From: CAZYMF01 sp964648215
GTDB lineage: Bacteria > Desulfobacterota > Binatia > HRBIN30 > JACQVA1
Direction of reading: 5' to 3'
Length of the DNA: 12,620 bases
Assembly: GCA_964648215.1 (NCBI GenBank)
Contig: CAZYMF010000144.1
Span: forward strand, 1 to 12,620
The position numbers and the translations under genes are program-made. The notes beneath the pieces were generated by a model. That model searched no databases and had not been told where the DNA came from. It saw only the letters and a program-made list of their open reading frames with translations. Positions 7,298 through 12,620 of the stretch are shown piece by piece; positions within the stretch are counted from its first letter, which is position 1; the number at the start of each line of letters is the position of its first letter.

Positions 7298-8134
7298 ATG
7301 AATCCTCTCACCGGAAAGATCGCCATCGTCACCGGGGCCGGACGGCCCAAGGGAATCGGTCGCGCCACGGCGCTGCGCCTGGCCGAGCAGGGTGCCGACG
7401 TCGTCGTCACCGACCTCTGCCGCAAGTACGAGGGCGACCTCGCCTTCTACGCCGTCGGCGACGACTGGCAGCGGCTGCAGGGCGTCGCCAAGGAGATCGA
7501 GCAGAAGGGCGTGCGCGGCCTGGCGTGCCGGGTCGACGTCACCAAGCGCGACGAGATCGAGGCCTGCGTCAACGAGGTCGCCGACAAGCTCGGCGGCATC
7601 GACATCCTGTTCAACAACGCCGGCACCGCGGTCGGCGTCGGCCCGTTCCTGGCGATGACGCAGCCGCAGTGGGACCTCAGTCTGAACGTCAACGTCACCG
7701 GCATGTTCCACTTCTGCCAGCTGGTGATTCCCAAGATGATCGAGCGCGGCGGCGGTGTCATCGTCAACACGTCCTCGGCCGCCGGCCTGGGCGCCTCCGA
7801 GATGATGTGCGGCTACACCACCTCCAAGTTCGCGGTGGTCGGCTTCACCAAGTCGATTGCCGCCGAGTTCGGCCAGTTCGGCATCCGCTGCAACGCCGTG
7901 TGCCCGGGCATGGTCGACACCGATCTCGGCGACTCCGAGTACGAGTTCATCTCCAGCATGGAGGGGATCACGGTGGCGGAGGCGCGCCAGCGTGCCGCCG
8001 AGCGCATCGCGCTGCGACGGCAGTGCGCGCCGGAGGAGGTCGCCGACGTGGTCGCCTATCTGTGCGGCCCCGCCGCCGGTTACCTCACCGGGCTGGCGTT
8101 GCCGATCACCGGAGGGATGGGGGTGGGAGTCTGA
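7298..8134 (+). CDS. SDR family oxidoreductase, NAD-type, with extended cofactor-loop region
   Basis: This 278-residue short-chain dehydrogenase has a glycine loop with a two-residue insertion (TGAGRPKGIG, 12-21), Asp39 closing the second strand (NAD preference), NNAG (106-109), Ser159/160 and YTTSK (Tyr173, Lys177). The C-terminus PITGGMGVGV is usual for the family. The stretch from Asp39 to the DVT motif at 80-82 is about a dozen residues longer than in classical SDRs and contains CRKYEGDLAFYAVGDDW. Similar insertions occur in SDRs with tightly held NAD, but no cofactor-maturation gene is in view. The ATG fits the family N-terminus; no Shine-Dalgarno is visible, and the tandem repeat lies just upstream. 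It follows the first SDR by 45 nt, so co-transcription is likely. Substrate is unknown; a hydroxyacyl-CoA, sterol or alcohol is possible. Confidence 0.9.
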   Translation: MNPLTGKIAIVTGAGRPKGIGRATALRLAEQGADVVVTDLCRKYEGDLAFYAVGDDWQRLQGVAKEIEQKGVRGLACRVDVTKRDEIEACVNEVADKLGGIDILFNNAGTAVGVGPFLAMTQPQWDLSLNVNVTGMFHFCQLVIPKMIERGGGVIVNTSSAAGLGASEMMCGYTTSKFAVVGFTKSIAAEFGQFGIRCNAVCPGMVDTDLGDSEYEFISSMEGITVAEARQRAAERIALRRQCAPEEVADVVAYLCGPAAGYLTGLALPITGGMGVGV

Positions 8135-8144
8135 GGGGCGAGGC

Positions 8145-8163
8145 GCGAGAGTCGGACTCTCGC
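8145..8163. repeat. Perfect 9-bp inverted repeat
   Basis: Gcgagagtc and gactctcgc flank a single base just after the stop of the second SDR gene. As RNA it could form a 7-bp stem with a 5-nt loop. There is no T-run after it, so a classical terminator is doubtful; an mRNA-stability or protein-binding site is equally possible. Confidence 0.6.
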
Positions 8164-8192
8164 CCAACTCCTCGCTCCGCGCGTATCCACCG

Positions 8193-8720
8193 ATGTCGAC
8201 GGCCTGGTACTTCGCCTACGGCTCGAACATGCAGAGCGCGACCCTGCGCGGTCGCCGCGGCATCGAGTTTCACCGCGCCCTGCCGGGACGGGTGAACGGC
8301 TGGCGCCTGGTGCTCGACAAGCCGCCGCTGTTTCCCGTCGGCGGGGCGTACGCCAACATCGTCCCCGACCCGAGCGCGGAGGTCCTCGGCGTGCTCTTCG
8401 AGATCGCCGCCGCCGACCTCGAGCACATCGACCTGACCGAGGCCGTGCCGCTGGGCAACTACCGCCGCATCGAGGTTGCCGCGCAGCCGCTGCCCGCGGG
8501 GGAACGAATCGCCGCGTTCACGCTGACCTCGGAGCAGCGCGATCCGGCACTGCGGCCGACGGCGCGCTACATGAGCCTGCTGATCGATGGCGCGCTCGAG
8601 CACGGTCTCCCGGCCGATTACGTCGACTACCTGCGGGCGATCCCGGCGGGGGCCGAAACGCCGGAGGCGGAAGAGATGCGGCCCTTTCTCGACAACCTGC
8701 TGCGGCGGTCGCAGCGCTGA
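8193..8720 (+). CDS. Gamma-glutamylcyclotransferase-fold protein
   Basis: This 175-residue protein opens with WYFAYGSNM (5-13), the YGSN loop of the GGCT/AIG2-like fold that binds the gamma-glutamyl group. It has the expected acidic residue in HIDLTEAVPLGNYRR (E83), corresponding to the catalytic Glu of human GGCT as I recall it. It continues with strands resembling VLGVLFEI and a C-terminal helix. Family members release 5-oxoproline from gamma-glutamyl peptides or amines; many bacterial ones have no known substrate. The ATG at 8193 puts the YGSN motif at the normal distance from the N-terminus; longer starts in this frame would run back inside the SDR gene. No Shine-Dalgarno is evident. It lies 58 nt after the second SDR and 76 nt before the dioxygenase, within the same-strand row. 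Confidence 0.85.
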   Translation: MSTAWYFAYGSNMQSATLRGRRGIEFHRALPGRVNGWRLVLDKPPLFPVGGAYANIVPDPSAEVLGVLFEIAAADLEHIDLTEAVPLGNYRRIEVAAQPLPAGERIAAFTLTSEQRDPALRPTARYMSLLIDGALEHGLPADYVDYLRAIPAGAETPEAEEMRPFLDNLLRRSQR

Positions 8721-8783
8721 GGGCGGTCGCCCGCAGCACCATGGTTTCGGAGGCATCGCGGTAGAGCCGCGGAAATCGTCAGC

Positions 8784-8788
8784 GGAGG
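8784..8788 (+). promoter_or_regulatory. Ribosome-binding site fixing the dioxygenase start
   Basis: GGAGG sits 8 nt before the ATG at 8797. The same frame is open further upstream (from 8587, inside the preceding gene), so this site is what decides the start. Confidence 0.75.
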
Positions 8789-8796
8789 TGTCGAAA

Positions 8797-9609
8797 ATGC
8801 TGTCCCCCAGCGACGTCAGCGACCACGTCGAGCGCATCCGGCGCGACGGCTACAGCATCGTCGAGAACGCCATCGAGCCCGAGCTGGTCGATGGCCTGGC
8901 CGCGGATCTCCAGCGCCTCGAGGTCGAGCACGGCATCGAGCCGGCGGGCAATCCGTTCGAGGGTGCCAAAACGGTTCGGATCTACAACCTGCTGGTCCAC
9001 GGCAAGCTCTACGAGCGCATCCCCGTGCACGAGAATGTCCTACCCATCGTCGAGGGCGTGCTCGATCCCGGCTGCCTGGCGTCGTCCCTCTCGTCGATCA
9101 GCATCTGCCCCGGCGAGATCGCGCAGCCGATCCACGCCGACGATCAGCTGATCCCGATTCCCAAGCCGCACGTGCCCACCGTCTGCAACACGATGTGGGC
9201 GCTCACCGAGTTCACCGAGGAGAACGGGGCCACGCGCCTGATTCCCGGCTCGCACCGGCGCGACCACTCGCCCGAGTTCGGCCGGCCCTACGACTCGATC
9301 GCGGCCGAGATGCCCAAGGGGAGCGTCCTGGTGTGGCACGGCAGCCTGTGGCACGGCGGCGGCGCCAACCGCACCGGCGCGCGCCGCGTCGGCATCGCCA
9401 TGAACTACTGCGCCGGCTTCATCCGGCAGCAGGAGAACCAGCAGCTCGGCATCCCGCGCGAGATCGCCGCCGGTTTCTCACCGCGGCTGCGCGAGCTGGT
9501 CGGCTACGGCATCTACAACGGCCTGCTCGGCCACATCAACAAGACCAACCCGGTGGCCCTTCTCGGCGACGGAGCAAACGCGCGTCTGGTCTGGGACGCC
9601 GGCCGCTAG
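8797..9609 (+). CDS. Phytanoyl-CoA dioxygenase (PhyH) family protein
   Basis: This 270-residue protein is of the Fe(II)/2-oxoglutarate oxygenase PhyH family. The start is typical (FERDGY-like: VERIRRDGYSIVENAIEPELVDGLAADLQ). Iron ligands appear as H113-x-D115 in QPIHADDQL and H186 in GSLWHGGGAN. An Arg shortly after (R192 or R196/R197) would bind 2-oxoglutarate, and ATRLIPGSH (146-153) is the usual strand before the second metal site. All three metal ligands are present, so an active hydroxylase is likely. Family members hydroxylate fatty acyl-CoAs, small molecules or halogenate-like targets, and the substrate cannot be told here. It lies between a GGCT-fold gene and a diiron gene on the same strand. 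This and the adjacent SDRs suggest hydroxylation followed by alcohol oxidation. Confidence 0.92.
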   Translation: MLSPSDVSDHVERIRRDGYSIVENAIEPELVDGLAADLQRLEVEHGIEPAGNPFEGAKTVRIYNLLVHGKLYERIPVHENVLPIVEGVLDPGCLASSLSSISICPGEIAQPIHADDQLIPIPKPHVPTVCNTMWALTEFTEENGATRLIPGSHRRDHSPEFGRPYDSIAAEMPKGSVLVWHGSLWHGGGANRTGARRVGIAMNYCAGFIRQQENQQLGIPREIAAGFSPRLRELVGYGIYNGLLGHINKTNPVALLGDGANARLVWDAGR

Positions 9610-9760
9610 GACCGGCGGGCCGCAAGCGAAAAGCTGAAAGTGAAAAGTCGGAGAGGATCAGGCTGCGGCGAAGAAGGGCCGCGGCCTCGCACCGGCCGAT
9701 TGATTCACCCTTGAGCCAACGATAGCGTACGCCCACAAACACGACGCGGAGGACACCCAC
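9610..9760 (+). promoter_or_regulatory. 151-nt gap before the diiron gene; weak promoter candidate
   Basis: This is the longest gap inside the five-gene row. It begins with a purine-rich stretch containing gaaaag twice (about 9628-9649). TTGATT (9700-9705) followed 17 nt later by TAGCGT (9723-9728) is a weak promoter candidate, so the diiron gene may have its own transcript. GGAGGA at 9748-9753, 7 nt from the ATG, is a strong ribosome site. Confidence 0.3.
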
Positions 9761-10873
9761 ATGAACGACCAGATCACCTACGATCCGATCTACGAGACCG
9801 TAGCGCCCGACAACTTTCCCGCGCTGCTCGAGGTGGATCGCTACGGCAACCGCACGGGCGCCTTCGACGCCATCATCGCCGCCACCCACGACCATTTCTG
9901 GGACCCGACCGACCCGGCGTACATCGAGTTCGACCGGCCCTTCGCCATGCGCGAGCACACCGTGCTGCCGCGCGAGATGGTGCCGGAGCTCAACTGCGCC
10001 GTCGCCGACAAGCTCGACCCGCAGCAACAGGTGGCGCTCGCCAACGAGAGCACGCGCTGGGTGCTGTCCTCGATCCTCCACGGCGAGCAGGGCGCGCTGT
10101 CGCTCTCGGCCAGCCTCTGCCATCTGCTGCGCGACCCCGGGGCGCAGGAGTACGCCGCCAACCAGGTGCGCGAGGAGGCGCGGCACGTGACCGCCTACGC
10201 CCGCTACATGCAGGTGCGCTGGGGCTCGCCGCTGCCGGTCGGGAGAACCCTCGGCGTGCTGCTCAACGAGCTGGTGACGGCCCCCGAGGTCTACAAGAAG
10301 CTGGTCGGCATGCAGATGCTGGTCGAAGGGCTGGCCATGGGCGCGTTCGCCACGCTGCACTCGCGGGCCAAGGACCCGGTGCTGGTGAAGCTGACGCAGC
10401 TGGTGATGACCGACGAGGCCTTCCACCACAAGTTCGGCAAGATCTGGGCCGATCGCACCATGCCGAAGCTCAACGAGGAGGAGCACAACAAGGTCGAGGA
10501 CTGGGCGGCGAGCTGCTTTCAGACCTTGCTGTTCAACCTCGTCAACGCCGAGCAGAAGCAGGTCATCTACGAGCCCTTCGGCCTCGACTGGCAGTGGGTA
10601 CGCGCCGCGGTCATGGAGTCGTTCACCGACGACGACCGCCGCCGCGTGATGCGGGAGAGCAACAACATCTTCCGCGTCCTGATCAAGACCCTGTTCAAGG
10701 CCGGCATCATCACCGAGCGGACGAAGTCGCTGTACGCGATGTGGGTCGACATGGACGAGCTCGCCGGCGAGAGCGACGAGATGGTCGGCGATCCCATCGC
10801 CCAGGAGGGAATCGACTACCTGCGCGACGTCAACCGCAACCGCAAGCGCATCGGCCGCGCGCTGAAGGGCTGA
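9761..10873 (+). CDS. Ferritin-like diiron protein, putative oxygenase/oxidase
   Basis: This 370-residue helical protein carries the carboxylate-bridged diiron pattern in the order E109 (HGEQGAL), EEARH (E139, H142), E189 (MLVEGLAMGAF) and DEAFH (E219, H222). That gives two ExxH sites and two further Glu, as in the ribonucleotide-reductase-R2-like/ferritin-like oxygenases. The extra His found before the last ExxH in AurF-type N-oxygenases is not seen, so AurF is less likely. An N-terminal region of about 100 residues and a C-terminal helical region follow no pattern I recognise. A strong ribosome site (9748-9753) fixes the ATG. It is the last of the plus-strand row. Its paralogue lies about 1 kb downstream on the other strand with the same ligand spacing. 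The reaction is unknown; oxidation of a lipid or aromatic substrate is possible. Confidence 0.85.
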   Translation: MNDQITYDPIYETVAPDNFPALLEVDRYGNRTGAFDAIIAATHDHFWDPTDPAYIEFDRPFAMREHTVLPREMVPELNCAVADKLDPQQQVALANESTRWVLSSILHGEQGALSLSASLCHLLRDPGAQEYAANQVREEARHVTAYARYMQVRWGSPLPVGRTLGVLLNELVTAPEVYKKLVGMQMLVEGLAMGAFATLHSRAKDPVLVKLTQLVMTDEAFHHKFGKIWADRTMPKLNEEEHNKVEDWAASCFQTLLFNLVNAEQKQVIYEPFGLDWQWVRAAVMESFTDDDRRRVMRESNNIFRVLIKTLFKAGIITERTKSLYAMWVDMDELAGESDEMVGDPIAQEGIDYLRDVNRNRKRIGRALKG

Positions 10874-10910
10874 CACCCGGCAGGTTCCAAACAGCCTCCA
10901 CCCCGCGCAC

Positions 10911-10930
10911 GGCGGCGACGGAGCGCCGCC
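10911..10930 (+). terminator. GC-rich hairpin after the diiron gene
   Basis: Ggcggcg (10911-10917) and cgccgcc (10924-10930) form a perfect 7-bp stem with a 6-nt loop 37 nt after the stop codon. No T-run follows, so termination is plausible but not shown. Confidence 0.35.
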
Positions 10931-10940
10931 CTCCAGGGTC

Positions 10941-11153
10941 GTTGAAAAACGCGACGACACCCTTCGACAAGCACAGCGCGGGCTGCGCCCGCAACCCATG
11001 TCGGGTGTCGGGCGTGGTCGGTCGCGAAAATCTTCGCGCCGCGCGCAGATTTTCGAAAATAGTAGCTCAGGGTGAGCGGGAAAAGTCCTTTGAAATTTGG
11101 GCGGGGCTCCGCTCATGCTGAGCGTGTCGAAGCATGGGGTGGGGTTTTTCAAC
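10941..11153. mobile_element. 213-bp MITE/REP-like element with terminal inverted repeats
   Basis: The segment is bounded by gttgaaaaac (10941-10950) and its exact reverse complement gtttttcaac (11144-11153). Without gaps the inverted match extends to 32 positions (10941-10972 against 11122-11153) with 25 identities, including the shared core cttcgaca. It encodes nothing convincing. Inside are hairpins at 10978-10992, 11025-11055 and 11110-11124, and a third partial copy of the core's continuation (agctcagggtgagcggg, 11064-11080). The core cttcgacaagctcagggtgagc resembles, from memory, a REP-like sequence common in many proteobacterial genomes. It fills the gap between two convergent genes. 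No clear target-site duplication is visible and no transposase is nearby. It could also act as a two-way terminator, since each strand has a TTTTT near its end. Confidence 0.6.
11025..11055. repeat. Long hairpin inside the MITE-like element
   Basis: Cgaaaatct (11025-11033) pairs perfectly with agattttcg (11047-11055). After one mismatch a further 4 bp pair (11035-11038 with 11042-11045) around a 3-nt loop. This is the strongest local fold in the element. Confidence 0.75.
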
Positions 11154-11159
11154 GGGCTG

Positions 11160-11882
11160 TCAGCGCTCGCGCGCACCGGCTGCCGCGAACAGCCGCGCGC
11201 AGCCGACGCCGGCCCAGTAGGTCGCAAAGCACAGCACCACGCCAACGAGGAACGACGCGCCCACGCCGGCGACGTCGCCGGCGTGCAGCCCGCCGCGAGA
11301 CAGCGTGTCGAGCAGCTTCGAGAGATCGTCGCTGCGCCAGCGCTCGAGCGGCAACGCCGGAGACCAGAGCCGGACCAGGCGGGAGACCAGAATCGAGCCC
11401 ATCTCGTAGTAGTCCCCGGTCAGAGACAGAAACGGCACGTAGGCGAGCGGGAAGGCGACGCCGAAGAGAGCCGCCGCCGTCCATGGCTTCGACCGGCTCG
11501 CCGCCGCCGAGCGCAGCAGCGGGACGCCGACGAGCACGGTGAGCAGGTAGGGAAAGAAGTCGGTCGCCAGGTAGGTGAGGTCGCTGCCGTGGGTGTCGAA
11601 GCCGCTCAGGCGGCCGGCGTAGTCCGAGCCGACGACGACGAAGGGGAACACGCGTCGAACCAGCGCCGCACCGTAGATCGGCGCGATCTCCAGGCGGCTG
11701 ACCGAGCCGCCGGTGACGACGCAGCCGAGCGCGTGCAGCAGCTCGTGGACGGGGACGTAGACCCACCAGGTGAGCACGACGGAGAGCGCCACCACCGGGA
11801 TGGACCACGCCCCCAGCGGCGCCAGGCAGTGCTCGACGGCGCCGAGGCAGTCGGTGAAGGGCTGGAACACGAGGCGACGCAC
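11160..11882 (-). CDS. Polytopic membrane protein with HExxH (putative M50-like metallopeptidase)
   Basis: This 240-residue hydrophobic protein has about five to six membrane segments. HELLH (46-50) lies at the end of a hydrophobic segment (SVVLTWWVYVPVHELLHALGCVVTGG), as in intramembrane zinc proteases of the site-2/M50 type. The third metal ligand is not obvious: D108 in LATDFFPYLL and D157 in LTGDYYEMGS are the best candidates. The classical LDG motif is absent, so it may belong to a divergent M50-like or DUF-type family. The start is GTG; no ribosome site is clear, and a second GTG lies 12 nt further in. It follows the partial diiron gene by 46 nt on the same strand, so both may be co-transcribed. 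Its stop is 7 nt from the MITE-like element. Substrate is unknown. Confidence 0.7.
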   Translation of the reverse strand: MRRLVFQPFTDCLGAVEHCLAPLGAWSIPVVALSVVLTWWVYVPVHELLHALGCVVTGGSVSRLEIAPIYGAALVRRVFPFVVVGSDYAGRLSGFDTHGSDLTYLATDFFPYLLTVLVGVPLLRSAAASRSKPWTAAALFGVAFPLAYVPFLSLTGDYYEMGSILVSRLVRLWSPALPLERWRSDDLSKLLDTLSRGGLHAGDVAGVGASFLVGVVLCFATYWAGVGCARLFAAAGARER

Positions 11883-11928
11883 GAGGCCAGCAGCTTGGCC
11901 GTTGCCCGTCGCCCCGTCAATCGCCGCG

Positions 11929-12620
<692 letters not shown>

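Noticed and set aside
9677..9686. 10-bp palindrome ggccgcggcc
   Set aside because: Short all-GC palindromes are expected by chance at this composition.
9761..10873. AurF-type p-aminobenzoate N-oxygenase
   Set aside because: The two ExxH sites and Glu residues fit diiron proteins in general, but the extra His ligand before the last ExxH expected for AurF is missing.
10973..11066. A nested insertion splitting a cttcgacaagctcagggtgagc repeat, with agc on both sides
   Set aside because: The left copy aligns onward past the supposed break with the inverted right copy (cag, c), so a diverged full copy plus a second partial copy explains it as well. A 3-bp match is too short to call a target duplication.
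9536..11245. A 569-codon minus-strand open frame opposite the diiron gene
   Set aside because: It is His/Val/Leu-rich, mirrors the diiron coding frame and runs through the inverted-repeat element without any domain signature.

Overview
This is a GC-rich, densely coding bacterial window with 11 genes, one of them cut by each edge. The gene content (homodimeric-type pyruvate dehydrogenase E1, paired short-chain dehydrogenases, a phytanoyl-CoA-dioxygenase-like protein, ferritin-like diiron proteins) and the base composition suggest a soil or sediment bacterium with a large lipid or oxidative metabolism. Candidates are a Binatota/Desulfobacterota-like, myxobacterial or actinobacterial lineage. 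This is inference: there is no rRNA or other marker gene here.

Left part (1-4928): the 3' two thirds of aceE run into the window and converge on a VapBC-type toxin-antitoxin pair on the minus strand. That pair has a visible promoter/operator palindrome overlapping the antitoxin start codon. Next come a small UbiA-like polytopic membrane protein on the plus strand and, convergent with it, an MFS transporter of the FHS (FucP-like) type on the minus strand. Middle (4929-6200): a membrane-anchored serine hydrolase of the beta-lactamase/class C fold, divergent from the transporter.

Right-centre (6344-10873): five genes on the plus strand in a row. They are two NAD-type SDR oxidoreductases, a gamma-glutamylcyclotransferase-fold protein, a PhyH-type Fe(II)/2-oxoglutarate dioxygenase and a ferritin-like diiron protein. 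Their order and short gaps suggest a shared oxidative pathway, perhaps hydroxylation plus beta-oxidation-like dehydrogenation of a lipid or CoA thioester. The substrate cannot be read from the sequence.

Right edge (10874-12620): a 213-bp non-coding element with 10-bp perfect terminal inverted repeats (25/32 identity when extended) sits between convergent genes. Then come a minus-strand membrane protein with an HExxH motif and, upstream of it, a second ferritin-like diiron gene that leaves the window. The two diiron proteins are clear paralogues with identical spacing of their shared metal ligands. No tRNA, rRNA, CRISPR array, transposase or phage gene was seen.
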